From positions 1 through 30,485 of IMG/VR virus record IMGVR_UViG_3300035698_035352: a DNA stretch of 30,485 nt, one strand, 5' to 3'. A model generated the notes under the pieces. That model did no database searches. It worked only from the letters and a program-made list of their open reading frames with translations, and was not told the DNA's origin. This document shows positions 6,122 to 13,582 of the stretch, piece by piece. The number at the start of each line of letters is the position of its first letter. Within the stretch, counting starts at the first letter, position 1. Made by a program: the position numbers and the translations under genes. Origin of the DNA: a virus.

Positions 6122-8094
6122 AAGCATGGTTCACCCCAGGGGAGATTTCCACCCGTGCCCTGCCCGACATGCCGGCGACGATCCGCGGTGTAAATGCGAT
6201 CGCTACCCGTCAGGAATGGAAGCTACGCGCCAACACAGCCGGAGAGGCGCTTGCCCGAAGCAGAAAGGGCCGTGGAGGCGGTTGGGAGTACCATTACAGC
6301 CTATTCAGCTCGACCGCTCAGGCGCGTCTTGTGCGCGATCATCGGCGCGAAATAACAGACCCTGCCGACATCGCGAAAAAAGAAAAGAAAGATCAGGCCT
6401 CTGCTAAAGACGCCTGGTCGTTTTACGAACGGTTGCCCGACAAGCGAAAGGCCAAAGCCAAAGACCGCCTGGCCGTGCTCGATGCCGTCGAGACATTGTG
6501 GCGGGGTGGCATGCCGAAAGACCAGGCTGTCGCTGTGGTTTCGAGCCAGAAAAAGGTAGGCACATCGACCATCTATAATTGGTTCAAGCTGGTCGAGAGG
6601 GTCGATAAGTCAGACCGAGTCGCCTACCTGGCGCCGCGTCATACCGGGCGCACGGCCAAGGTCGAATGCGACCCGCGTGTCTGGGAAGCAATCAAGGTCG
6701 ATTACCTGCGGGATTCGCAGCCCAGTTTCTCTACCTGTTACGAGCGTACCAAATCCATTGCCGACGAGAACGAATGGACAATCCCGGCGAGCCGCACACT
6801 TGAACGCCGGATGGAGCGCGAAATACCCGTCGCGCTACGTGTGCTTCTGCGCGAAGGCGACGACGCGCTGAGCCGTTTGCTGCCTCCGCAGGAACGTGAC
6901 CGGACGGCCTTCCACGCTCTGCAGGCCGTCAATGTTGATGGCCATCGGTGGGACGTATTCGTGAAGTGGCCGGACGGCACCACCGGTCGGCCCATGATGG
7001 CAGCCATTCAGGATCTGTACTCGAACAAGTGCCTGAGCTGGCGCGTCGACAAATCGGAAAATTCCGACCTAATCCGCCTGGCTTTCGCCGATGTTTTTCG
7101 CGATTACGGCATCCCGGAATTCGCCTGGCTCGATAACGGCCGAGGCTTCGCCGCAAAGACTATCACCGGCGGTACGCCGAACCGATACCGCTTCAAGGTC
7201 AAGCCCGAGGAGCCGAGCGGGATCCTGACCCAGCTCGGCATTAAAATCCACTGGACGCGGCCCTATAGCGGACAATCCAAACCGATCGAGCGGATGTTCC
7301 GCGATTTTTGCGATGCCATCGCCAAACATCCCGCCTTCGACGGCGCCTATACCGGCAACAACCCGATGGCCAAGCCCGAAAGTTACGGCAGCCGGGCGAT
7401 CCCGCTGGCCGATTTTCTCAGCGTCGTGGACCAGGGCATCAAGGCGCATAACGCGCGCTTGAAACGCAATACGCGGGTCTGCGGCCGGGTCAAAAGTTTC
7501 GATCAGGCATTCGATGAAAGCTATGCCGTTTCCCTGATCCAGAAGACCAATCCCGAGGCGCTGCGCATGTGCCTGCTGGCGGCCGAGAGCATCACCGCCG
7601 AGCGGCGTTCCGGCGAGGTCCGTCTTCACGGCAACCGCTATTGGTCAGAATTCCTGCAGGAGCATCGCGGCGAAAAGCTGACCCTGCGGTTCGATCCCGA
7701 CAACCTTCATGACGGTGTTCACGTTCACCGGCTGGACGGGGCGTTCCTCGGCTTCGCCGAGTGTCTTGACCCAACAGGGTTCGCCGATAGCGCCGCCGCG
7801 CGCAACCGGGCGCGTCTCGCTCGCCAGTTCCGCAAATCGACGAAACAGGCCGCGGAGGCCGAGCGCCAAATGACCGTCGCCGATCTCGTCCGCCTGCTGC
7901 CCGATGTCGATGATCCCGAACCGCCGGAAACGAAAACCGTGCGCCTTGTTCACGGCAACACGGCCGCCGTAGCGGTCGCCGCGCTGGATGCCGACCCGAA
8001 CGCCCATGTAGCGGAGCGAATGGACGATGAGGCATTCAGCGCGAGTTTTTCCGCCGGTCTCAGAATTCTGGAAGGGGGGCGCAGCGACGACTGA
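6118..8094 (+). CDS. A: MuA-like DDE transposase
   Basis: This 658-aa protein (Mu A is 663 aa) catalyses strand transfer for integration and replicative transposition. The N-terminal winged-helix domain (WFTPGEISTRALPDMPATIRGVNAIA, about 4-29) matches the family's end/enhancer-binding region. A helix-turn-helix domain follows (about 115-165). The RNase-H core carries D274 (VNVDGHRWDVF), D339 (AWLDNGRGF) and E391 (SKPIERMFRDF), nearly the same positions as D269, D336 and E392 of Mu A. A beta-barrel-like domain covers about 490-560, and the C-terminal tail is acidic, where Mu A contacts MuB. All three catalytic residues are present, so it is probably active. It is expressed from the early operon. 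Confidence 0.95.
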   Translation: MKAWFTPGEISTRALPDMPATIRGVNAIATRQEWKLRANTAGEALARSRKGRGGGWEYHYSLFSSTAQARLVRDHRREITDPADIAKKEKKDQASAKDAWSFYERLPDKRKAKAKDRLAVLDAVETLWRGGMPKDQAVAVVSSQKKVGTSTIYNWFKLVERVDKSDRVAYLAPRHTGRTAKVECDPRVWEAIKVDYLRDSQPSFSTCYERTKSIADENEWTIPASRTLERRMEREIPVALRVLLREGDDALSRLLPPQERDRTAFHALQAVNVDGHRWDVFVKWPDGTTGRPMMAAIQDLYSNKCLSWRVDKSENSDLIRLAFADVFRDYGIPEFAWLDNGRGFAAKTITGGTPNRYRFKVKPEEPSGILTQLGIKIHWTRPYSGQSKPIERMFRDFCDAIAKHPAFDGAYTGNNPMAKPESYGSRAIPLADFLSVVDQGIKAHNARLKRNTRVCGRVKSFDQAFDESYAVSLIQKTNPEALRMCLLAAESITAERRSGEVRLHGNRYWSEFLQEHRGEKLTLRFDPDNLHDGVHVHRLDGAFLGFAECLDPTGFADSAAARNRARLARQFRKSTKQAAEAERQMTVADLVRLLPDVDDPEPPETKTVRLVHGNTAAVAVAALDADPNAHVAERMDDEAFSASFSAGLRILEGGRSDD

Positions 8095-8202
8095 ATAGCC
8101 GACCGATTGAACGGATGAAGACGCGACCGCCTGCAAGCAAATCGCGCCTTCGATTGAAACCGGCCTCCCGACGCGGGGGGCCAACAACGAGGAGAACCCT
8201 AC

Positions 8203-9171
8203 ATGGCACCCGAAGAAAAAGACAGAGTGTTCAGCGATACGGAAATTGTCGAAACGCGTAACCGTGCGGCGCTGGTCATCGTTGACGAAAAGATAACCAA
8301 GAAAGCCGCCTCCGACGAAGCAGGAATCTCATATACGACGTTCGCTTCCTGGCTCGACGGAAAATATGCAGGCAACAACAACCGGATAACCGGCGAAGCC
8401 CATAACTGGCTCGTGTCGCGCACGGAGAAAAAGCGCCGGCTGGCGACCGTACAAAAGTCGCCTTGCTTCCAGAACACACCTACGGCCAAGCGATTCATGG
8501 AGGCGTTGCAATTCGCGCAGATCCTGCCGGAAATCGTGGTGATCGCCGCCGTTGCCGGGGTGGGAAAAACCACTGCCGTCCGTCAGTACCAGAAGATAAA
8601 TCCGAATGTCTGGACGGCCACGATGTCGCCCAGCACCAGCTCGCCCAACGGCATGATGAAAGCGCTATGCGTCACGCTCAGTATCACCGAGCGCCGTTAC
8701 GGCGGCGAGCTTGTCCGCACGATCGGCGGCAAGGTCCGTGGCATGGGCGGCGTTATTATCATTGACGAGGCGCAGCACCTGTCGCCGCTGGCCCTGGATC
8801 AACTCCGGCATTTCTACGACGAGTACGGCGTCGGCATCGCCCTCGTGGGAAATGAAACGGTTTATTCCCGCCTGGAAGGCGATGGGACGACAGCGAAGTT
8901 CGCACAGTTATTCTCCCGGATTGGCGCCCGTGTAACCCAACTAAAGCCCACGATGGCAGACCTTGATGTGTTGATAGGTGCATGGGGCATCACCGACAGC
9001 GAAGAGATTAGGTTACTGAAAAAGATCGGCCAGAAACCGGGCGCGTTGCGGCGGGTGGATAAAAACATGCAGCTCGCGTCGATGCTGGCCGCCGGCGAAG
9101 AAAAAACCCGAGGCGAAAAACATATAAGGGCGGCATTCGAACGGCTTTCGAATTCGTCCGCACAGAGCTGA
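8203..9171 (+). CDS. B: MuB-like AAA+ ATPase, transposition target selector
   Basis: The 322-aa protein (Mu B is 312 aa) begins with a small helix-turn-helix domain (about 20-60: KKAASDEAGISYTTFASWLDGKY). An AAA+ ATPase core follows with Walker A AVAGVGKTT (116-124, K122), Walker B GVIIIDEAQHL (183-193, D188/E189) and a sensor-like LVGNETVY (about 214-221). Mu B forms ATP-dependent filaments on target DNA and stimulates MuA. GAGGA precedes the ATG. A 108-bp gap without visible structure separates it from the transposase, unusual in this tightly packed operon, so it may be translated independently. Confidence 0.93.
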   Translation: MAPEEKDRVFSDTEIVETRNRAALVIVDEKITKKAASDEAGISYTTFASWLDGKYAGNNNRITGEAHNWLVSRTEKKRRLATVQKSPCFQNTPTAKRFMEALQFAQILPEIVVIAAVAGVGKTTAVRQYQKINPNVWTATMSPSTSSPNGMMKALCVTLSITERRYGGELVRTIGGKVRGMGGVIIIDEAQHLSPLALDQLRHFYDEYGVGIALVGNETVYSRLEGDGTTAKFAQLFSRIGARVTQLKPTMADLDVLIGAWGITDSEEIRLLKKIGQKPGALRRVDKNMQLASMLAAGEEKTRGEKHIRAAFERLSNSSAQS

Positions 9172-9182
9172 GGGAGGTTCAC

Positions 9183-9461
9183 ATGCTTTCCCAGGACATA
9201 AGAAACCTCGCCCGCGTCTTCGACGGGTTCGGCGCGCTGGACGGCTCTACCGAGCTGACGCCGGCACAGCTTCGCACATTTGCCTGGTCGCTGGGCACGA
9301 TGGCCGAGCAGGCGGAGAGGCTTGAAGCCCACACCGTCCCGGCGCAGGCGCGGCTGACGCCGGGTAATCGTCCGGCCAACGTGATCGATATTCCACGCTC
9401 GAAGCCGTGGGGCGGTCATAAGCGGACCCCGCATCGGCCGCCGGAAGGGGGTGCGGCATGA
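9183..9461 (+). CDS. Small hypothetical early protein
   Basis: The 92-aa product has a good ribosome site (GGAGG before the ATG) and a helical first half (SQDIRNLARVFDGFGAL, then LTPAQLRTFAWSLGTMAEQAERLEAH). The basic Pro-rich tail (RSKPWGGHKRTPHRPPEGG) may be unstructured and nucleic-acid-binding. I do not recognise a family. It follows MuB by 11 bp and overlaps the DnaA-domain gene by 4 bp, so it belongs to the early operon. Confidence 0.65.
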   Translation: MLSQDIRNLARVFDGFGALDGSTELTPAQLRTFAWSLGTMAEQAERLEAHTVPAQARLTPGNRPANVIDIPRSKPWGGHKRTPHRPPEGGAA

Positions 9462-10051
9462 ACGCCTATCCATCGATAGCGGCCATCAAGCTCAGTGTCG
9501 CCGCGCAGTTCGGCGTGACGGCGCGGGACATGGTTTCGCAGTACCGCGCCGTCCACGTGGCCCGGCCGCGCCAGGTGGGCATGTATCTCGCGAGGGAACT
9601 GACGCCGGTGTCATACCCGCAAATCGGCATGGCGTTCGGCGGGCGCGACCACACAACCGTGATGCATGCGCATAGCCGGATCGGCGAGCTGGTTGCGGTT
9701 AATCCCGACCTGCGCCGCCGGGTAGAAGCGCTTCGTCTGTCCCTGTCCGACGCCACAACGCTGGTCGAGGTGCCGGCCAACTGCAGTCTGGATGAGGCCG
9801 CGCGGGCGGCGATGAACAGAGCCGTCAGGCGCGCCAAGCTCGATCCCGACATGACGATCACCGGTACCGAGGACGCCGTTCGGCGAACGCTGTTCGAGGC
9901 GTTCGGCGAGGAGCCGCGCTTCCGCGCCCAGGGGGCGAACGAGCAGGTCATCGAGTTCCTGGTGTCGCCGGAGGGAAGCTGGTCGCGGCTCGTGATAGAC
10001 GGCGCCGTCGCGAAGGTCGCGGAGAGCGGCATCGAGTGGGTGTCGGTCTGA
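9458..10051 (+). CDS. Protein with DnaA-type domain IV DNA-binding fold
   Basis: Residues about 5-80 match DnaA domain IV: a helix ending in RPRQVGMYLARELTPVSYPQIGMAFGG, then the signature GGRDHTTVMHAHSRI (61-75), whose equivalents contact the DnaA box in host DnaA. There is no ATPase domain; instead a C-terminal part of about 110 residues of unknown fold follows (VEVPANCSLDEAARAAMNRAV and later LVIDGAVAKVAESGIEWVSV). It may bind host or phage DnaA-box-like sites to steer replication after transposition, or may mimic or compete with DnaA; both are inference. It sits in the early operon between MuB and Gam. Confidence 0.82.
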   Translation: MNAYPSIAAIKLSVAAQFGVTARDMVSQYRAVHVARPRQVGMYLARELTPVSYPQIGMAFGGRDHTTVMHAHSRIGELVAVNPDLRRRVEALRLSLSDATTLVEVPANCSLDEAARAAMNRAVRRAKLDPDMTITGTEDAVRRTLFEAFGEEPRFRAQGANEQVIEFLVSPEGSWSRLVIDGAVAKVAESGIEWVSV

Positions 10052-10170
10052 TGCGCCGCCCGTTCAGAAACCCGTTCAAAACCCTGAGACAGCAGATCCG
10101 CTGGTGGCGATCCGTGTGGTTCGCCCCGCGCCGGGTTGTCGTCAACCATACCAATCGGAGGAACGCATGA
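10051..10170 (+). CDS. 39-aa arginine-rich small protein
   Basis: An ATG overlapping the DnaA-domain gene's stop (TGATG) opens a 40-codon frame that ends by overlapping the Gam start (ATGA). The product (MRRPFRNPFKTLRQQIRWWR, then SVWFAPRRVVVNHTNRRNA) has ten Arg and three Trp and is strongly basic. It fills the gap exactly with overlaps at both ends, as expected for a translated link in the operon. It may bind nucleic acid or membranes, or may only couple translation to Gam. Confidence 0.5.
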   Translation: MRRPFRNPFKTLRQQIRWWRSVWFAPRRVVVNHTNRRNA

Positions 10171-10742
10171 AAGCGACAAGCAAAGTCCCGAAGGACGAGA
10201 CGGAAGTGCCCGCGCCGGATACGGTTATGATCAACCACTACGCCTGGGTATATGCCGATACGCGGAGAATGGTGGCCCATAGTGTTTCCATACTGGAGGC
10301 GGAAATGGCGGATGCGAAGCGCCGGCATCTGCCGGATATCCGCAAGCTGGTCGGCGTCCAGGCGTCGGCAGAGGCCGACCTGCACGCGGCGGTCGCCGCC
10401 CGGCCCGACCTGTTCACCCGTCCGAAGACACGGATCCTGCACGGCATCAAATTCGGCTGGACGAAGCAAAAGGGCAAAATTTCGTGGGACGATCCGGCGA
10501 AGGTGGTGAAGGCGATCCGCCGACTGTTCCCGCGCAGATTCAAATCGCTGGTGAAGACGACCGAAGCCCCGATCAAGACGGCTCTTAATGCTCTCTCCGC
10601 CGCCGATCTGAAGAAGCTCGGCGTGACGGTCGGCAGCGATACCGACACGGTGACCATCGCGCCGATCGACAGCGAGATCGACAAGCTGGTCAAGACGCTG
10701 CTGGCGTCGGCCAGGGACGCCGCCGGCGATGGTGAATCCTGA
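10167..10742 (+). CDS. gam: Mu Gam-like host-nuclease inhibitor
   Basis: The 191-aa protein belongs to the Mu Gam family, Ku-like proteins that coat double-strand DNA ends and block exonucleases. The central part shows the long coiled helices expected (VAHSVSILEAEMADAKRRHLPDIRKLVG), followed by RILHGIKFGWTKQKGKISWDDPAKVVKAIRRLFP and TTEAPIKTALNALSAADLKKLGVTV, the conserved core. The frame is open back to 10104, but the ATG at 10167 is preferred because GGAGG stands just before it and the 39-aa gene's stop overlaps it. It overlaps the next gene by one base (TGATG). Confidence 0.9.
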   Translation: MKATSKVPKDETEVPAPDTVMINHYAWVYADTRRMVAHSVSILEAEMADAKRRHLPDIRKLVGVQASAEADLHAAVAARPDLFTRPKTRILHGIKFGWTKQKGKISWDDPAKVVKAIRRLFPRRFKSLVKTTEAPIKTALNALSAADLKKLGVTVGSDTDTVTIAPIDSEIDKLVKTLLASARDAAGDGES

Positions 10743-11053
10743 TGGGATCGATATCCGAAAGGCCGGTTCCGCCGACCCTCAACCAGCTCTACGTGCTGCA
10801 CGCGATCAGGGATATGACCGAGATCGACGGAGTCGCGCCTTCTTTCCGCGAGCTTGCCGAGGAGCTCGACGCCGGGGTTTCTTCGGTTCACTGGGCTGTC
10901 CAGAACCTGATCGACCGGGGATGGCTGCTGCCCACCCCGCCGCACCGCCACCGCGCGCTGGTGCTGACGCGCGAGCCGCCACCGCTGCCGGAGCAGCCGT
11001 TCGAAATCACCGAGAAGGCCAAAACTTTTCTCATCGAAAGGACGTCCCTTTGA
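10742..11053 (+). CDS. LexA-N-like winged-helix protein
   Basis: The 103-aa protein resembles the LexA DNA-binding domain: TLNQLYVLHAIRDMTEIDGVAPSFRELAEELDAG (about 12-45) followed by SSVHWAVQNLIDRGWLLPTPPHRHRALVLT, i.e. the three-helix bundle, recognition helix and wing. No catalytic Ser/Lys domain follows, so it is a stand-alone domain. It may bind LexA-like operators or regulate phage genes; target sites are unknown. Its ATG overlaps the Gam stop, and its stop overlaps the TTG of the next gene. Confidence 0.75.
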   Translation: MGSISERPVPPTLNQLYVLHAIRDMTEIDGVAPSFRELAEELDAGVSSVHWAVQNLIDRGWLLPTPPHRHRALVLTREPPPLPEQPFEITEKAKTFLIERTSL

Positions 11054-11559
11054 GCTGGAACACGATCCAGGTCCGTCTGGGTGCAGAGGCGGCCAAGAAA
11101 ATTTCAGTCGGCATTGGCATTTCGAAAGGCCGGACGACGCTATATGTGCGGATTGGTGTTGAGGCCGCCCAAACGCTCAAATTCAGTCACGACGACATGA
11201 TCGGGATCGACTGGGGCGATGGCGAACACGCGGGGAAGCTGCGGATCGCGAAGAACCCTGATGATGGTTTCAAGGCCGTACACAAAGGCTCCAAGGCTCT
11301 TGTGATCAGGTCCGGCATTGTGCCCCCGACGATGCGGCAGGAAAAGGTGCTGTCGGTGAAGTGTCATTGGACCGAGGATGAAGGCGCGGCGATCATCGAG
11401 TTGGATCCGTCTTTGACGTCGCCGACGCAACCAAAATCCACGCCCGCGGCCAAGGGCAAACAGGTTGTCCCCGTGACACCCGTCACCGATCCAGAACAGA
11501 CTTTGGCGAATGCCGGCGGCCGGTTCGAGGACGCGAAGCTGAAAGGGCGGCGGCCGTGA
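11050..11559 (+). CDS. Hypothetical early protein, 169 aa
   Basis: The start is taken as TTG at 11050, overlapping the previous stop (TTGA) with AAAGGA upstream. The same frame is open to 10729 but there it would run inside the LexA-like gene. The first 110 residues look strand-rich (VRLGAEAAKKISVGIGIS, TTLYVRIGVEAAQTLKF, then DDMIGIDWGDGEHAGKLRIAK), like a small barrel also seen in phage early proteins of unknown role. The C-terminus is a Pro/Thr-rich linker and ends LANAGGRFEDAKLKGRRP. It overlaps the next GTG by 4 bp (GTGA). Confidence 0.6.
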   Translation: MSWNTIQVRLGAEAAKKISVGIGISKGRTTLYVRIGVEAAQTLKFSHDDMIGIDWGDGEHAGKLRIAKNPDDGFKAVHKGSKALVIRSGIVPPTMRQEKVLSVKCHWTEDEGAAIIELDPSLTSPTQPKSTPAAKGKQVVPVTPVTDPEQTLANAGGRFEDAKLKGRRP

Positions 11560-11867
11560 CGCGCACCGTGGCGCTAATCGCGGTCGGCGTATTGCTGGCA
11601 TTCGCGCTGCCGACACCGGTGCCCGCGCATACTTTGGCCTGCGGCAAACGCGCCGAAATACTGAAGCAGCTGCGTGACCGGTTCGGCGAATCCCGATCCT
11701 GGTACGGCGTCGGGCGCGGCGGATCGCTGGTGGAACTCTGGACCGACCCCAGGACCGGCCGATGGTCCCTGATCTATACCCGGCCCGATGGCGCGATGAC
11801 CTGCGGCCTCGCTTTCGGTGTCGGGTCGTCCCGGCCGGCCGCACGCGCGCCCGGCACGGATAGCTGA
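11556..11867 (+). CDS. Secreted (periplasmic) small protein with Sec signal peptide
   Basis: GTG start overlapping the previous stop. The 103-aa precursor has a clear Sec signal: positive start, hydrophobic VALIAVGVLLAFALPTPV, and probable cleavage after PAHA-like residues near 25 (VPAHT). The mature part has two cysteines (in LACGKRAEIL and MTCGLAFG), likely a disulfide, around RDRFGESRSWYGVGRGGSLVELWTDPRTGRWSLIYTRPDG. Similar small periplasmic proteins occur in alphaproteobacteria; their role is unknown. An exported protein inside an early transposition operon is unusual and suggests an envelope function. Confidence 0.65.
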   Translation: MTRTVALIAVGVLLAFALPTPVPAHTLACGKRAEILKQLRDRFGESRSWYGVGRGGSLVELWTDPRTGRWSLIYTRPDGAMTCGLAFGVGSSRPAARAPGTDS

Positions 11868-11876
11868 GCCCGGTCG

Positions 11877-12194
11877 ATGGATCGCCCCGCCACACACCCG
11901 AACATGCGCACCGCGCTCGCGAATCTCGCGAGCGTGGCTGCCGGGTTTGCCGTGGGCCGGGGCCGGCAGGATGCCCGCAAGGCGCTGCGCGACTGCATCA
12001 AGGAGGCGAATGCTGCACTGAACGTACCGACAGCCGGTGTGCCGGTGATGAGCGTCAGCGATCCGGATGCACTGGTGGACGCTTACATGGCCGCCAACGG
12101 TGACTGGTGTGCGCTGACCGCCGCGGTGAACCGCAACGCGATGAAGGGATCGTCGCGAAAGCGGGTCAGGATTCCGGGGGCAGCAAGTGAATAA
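11877..12194 (+). CDS. Small hypothetical protein, 105 aa
   Basis: The ATG at 11877 is 10 bp after the previous stop. The product has a hydrophobic Ala/Gly stretch near the start (LANLASVAAGFAVGRG), too short and interrupted for a sure membrane segment, then RQDARKALRDCIKEANAALN and a basic tail (MKGSSRKRVRIPG). I do not recognise it. Its 3' end overlaps the convergent helix-turn-helix gene by 29 bp, marking the junction with the leftward cassette. Confidence 0.5.
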   Translation: MDRPATHPNMRTALANLASVAAGFAVGRGRQDARKALRDCIKEANAALNVPTAGVPVMSVSDPDALVDAYMAANGDWCALTAAVNRNAMKGSSRKRVRIPGAASE

Positions 12195-12387
12195 GGCGAT
12201 CGATATTGGTTCCACGTGCAAGCAACAAACGGCGCAATTCGTGCGGCAGTCCTTCGGGAATGGCCCGTTGGCCACCTACCCAGCGATGAACTGTTCGCAC
12301 GTCGACGCGAAGCACCTCCGCCAATTCAGCCTTCCAGTTTCGCCCGTAAAGCGCCTCGCCGATCTCTGCAAAAACGTCAGGTGTCAT
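12166..12387 (-). CDS. Small helix-turn-helix regulator (leftward cassette)
   Basis: The 73-aa leftward product matches small XRE-like DNA-binding proteins: VFAEIGEALYGRNWKAELAEVLRVDVRTVHRWVGGQRAIPEGLPHELRRLL, with the turn at about 25-40. It is the second gene of a leftward pair (ATG overlapping the upstream gene's stop by 4 bp). A lone regulator opposite to the early operon may tune the cassette or the phage early genes, possibly in the lysogen. The targets are unknown. Confidence 0.7.
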   Translation of the reverse strand: MTPDVFAEIGEALYGRNWKAELAEVLRVDVRTVHRWVGGQRAIPEGLPHELRRLLLARGTNIDRLIHLLPPES

Positions 12388-12788
12388 TCAGGATTTCCGA
12401 CTCTGCGCACATATTCGTTCGCGCTGTATTCCAGGTCTCCGTGGTTCTCCAGCAACCGCGCCATAGCGACGACGGCATCTTGGCCGCCTTGCTCCCTGCA
12501 CTCATTCAATGTCGTCAACACGTCCGTGAATGTTAGCTTTTTTGGTCTTGGACGAGGGTTTGGTTCGGCTTCCCATCGTTCGAAATCGTCTCTCATCCCT
12601 TCGAGGTTCGCAAGTGCTCGCAGTGTGCCGGGTCTGTCCGATTCAAATTTCGATGCAAGCCTGACTTCGTCTTCGAAGGTCTCACGGGGAAGATGGTCAA
12701 GGGTGCCGTATTTCACCCGCATGAACGCTTCCGCGCCGGCAGGATTTACGTCGGGGGAAATTTCATGAAGCGTTTCTTGATAAGACAT
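12384..12788 (-). CDS. Conserved hypothetical protein of the leftward cassette
   Basis: Start chosen at the ATG at 12788 (134 aa): AAAGG lies upstream of it, and a consensus promoter at 12844-12874 would start transcription between this ATG and the in-frame ATGs farther upstream. The protein contains VNPAGAEAFMRVKYGTLDHLPRETFEDEVRLA (about 14-45), a family pattern I have seen in proteobacterial accessory DNA without a function, then a charged linker (EAEPNPRPRPKKLTF) and a helical tail. It is followed directly by the helix-turn-helix gene, so the pair probably forms an operon. Confidence 0.65.
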   Translation of the reverse strand: MSYQETLHEISPDVNPAGAEAFMRVKYGTLDHLPRETFEDEVRLASKFESDRPGTLRALANLEGMRDDFERWEAEPNPRPRPKKLTFTDVLTTLNECREQGGQDAVVAMARLLENHGDLEYSANEYVRRVGNPE

Positions 12789-12843
12789 TTTTTCGGCCTT
12801 TCGTTGCCAATGTTCGACCGGCCCAAGTGCCATGTCGATGGTC

Positions 12844-12874
12844 ATTATATAGGGACCACTCCCCGGATTGTCCA
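12844..12874 (-). promoter_or_regulatory. Leftward promoter of the antisense cassette
   Basis: A consensus minus-strand TATAAT (12849-12844) with TGGACA (12874-12869) 19 bp upstream. Transcription would start near 12837, about 50 nt before the 134-aa gene. As a sigma-70-like promoter with no visible phage operator, it may be active in the lysogen while the early operon is repressed. Confidence 0.5.
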
Positions 12875-12926
12875 CTGCTTTGTTGTGGCCGATGGAGTTG
12901 TAAACAGGCCGCAAGATCAAGCCAGG

Positions 12927-13163
12927 TTAATCGATGTTCGGCGGATTGGAATGACCCGGCTTCAACAGCACATCCTTTTCGCCCGCCAGCTCATCGGCCC
13001 ACGCAAGGATCGCATCGTTCACAGCGTTGCCCTTCCAGTACCCGGCAGAGCCAGGCGGAACGCGGATGCTGTGCGGGATCACCACGTCAGCGCGAAACGC
13101 CCGCAGCTTTTCGAGCAGTTCGGCTTTCTCATTTTCGGTGAGCGGGCGTCTGCGTCTGGACAT
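12927..13163 (-). CDS. Small hypothetical protein, leftward cassette
   Basis: The 78-aa frame begins MSRRRRPLTENEKAELLEKLRAFRADVV, a basic patch followed by a helix, then HSIRVPPGSAGYWKGNAVNDAILAWADEL and ends GHSNPPNID. I do not recognise it. It is separated from the next leftward gene by 138 bp that contain that gene's promoter, so it has its own upstream signal or is read from further right. Only 56 bp separate it from the divergent ASCH-like gene. No strong Shine-Dalgarno is seen. Confidence 0.55.
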   Translation of the reverse strand: MSRRRRPLTENEKAELLEKLRAFRADVVIPHSIRVPPGSAGYWKGNAVNDAILAWADELAGEKDVLLKPGHSNPPNID

Positions 13164-13180
13164 CCGGACACCCTAAACCA

Positions 13181-13195
13181 GCCCGCGCTGCGGGC
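13181..13195. promoter_or_regulatory. Short hairpin in divergent intergenic gap
   Basis: GCCCGC-GCT-GCGGGC lies midway between the leftward 78-aa gene and the rightward ASCH-like gene. It may be a shared operator or an RNA stem in either leader; no clear -10 box is seen beside it. Confidence 0.3.
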
Positions 13196-13219
13196 CAACT
13201 GACGAGCGAGGTACGGACA

Positions 13220-13582
13220 ATGGTCGCATACAATTACAAGGCTCAGTTTGCGTCGGACGTGGAGAGCGGCCGGAAGCGCCAAACGATACGCGCGAAGCGG
13301 AGGGACGGTCGCTGTCCCTCGCCGGGCGATGCACTCCAGCATTACACCGGGATGCGGACCAAGAATTGCCGGAAGCTACGCGACGCCGTTTGTTCGATGG
13401 TCCACGATATCAAGATCAAGGAAAACGGCACCGTGAAGATCGACGGGCAGACGCTTGGCAATATCTGTGTCGAGGATCTGGCGAAAGCTGATGGCTTCAC
13501 CAGCCGCGAGCCGTTCATCGCCTTTTTTCGCGACACCCACGGCCTGCCGTTCCACGGCGACCTGATCAACTGGTCCGCATGA
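13220..13582 (+). CDS. ASCH/PUA-fold-like small protein
   Basis: The 120-aa product begins AYNYKAQFASDVESGRKRQTIRAKRR, a pattern of ASCH-domain proteins (a strand, then a basic K/R-Q-T-I-R helix end), followed by PGDALQHYTGMRTKNCRKLRDAVC and a later VEDLAKADGFTSREPFIAFFRDTHGLPF segment. ASCH domains share the PUA fold and bind RNA or modified nucleotides; the substrate here is unknown. GAGG precedes the ATG. The gene overlaps the methyltransferase start by 4 bp, so the two are likely made together, which hints at a nucleic-acid-modification role. Confidence 0.65.
   Translation: MVAYNYKAQFASDVESGRKRQTIRAKRRDGRCPSPGDALQHYTGMRTKNCRKLRDAVCSMVHDIKIKENGTVKIDGQTLGNICVEDLAKADGFTSREPFIAFFRDTHGLPFHGDLINWSA

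Noticed and set aside
5252-6127. Leftward 291-codon frame under the ParB and pre-transposase genes
   Set aside because: Antisense shadow in GC-rich DNA; the plus-strand genes show recognisable domains.
10729-11559. A 276-codon version of the gene that starts at 11050
   Set aside because: Its first 107 codons read the LexA-like gene in another frame; the overlapping TTG with a ribosome site is preferred.
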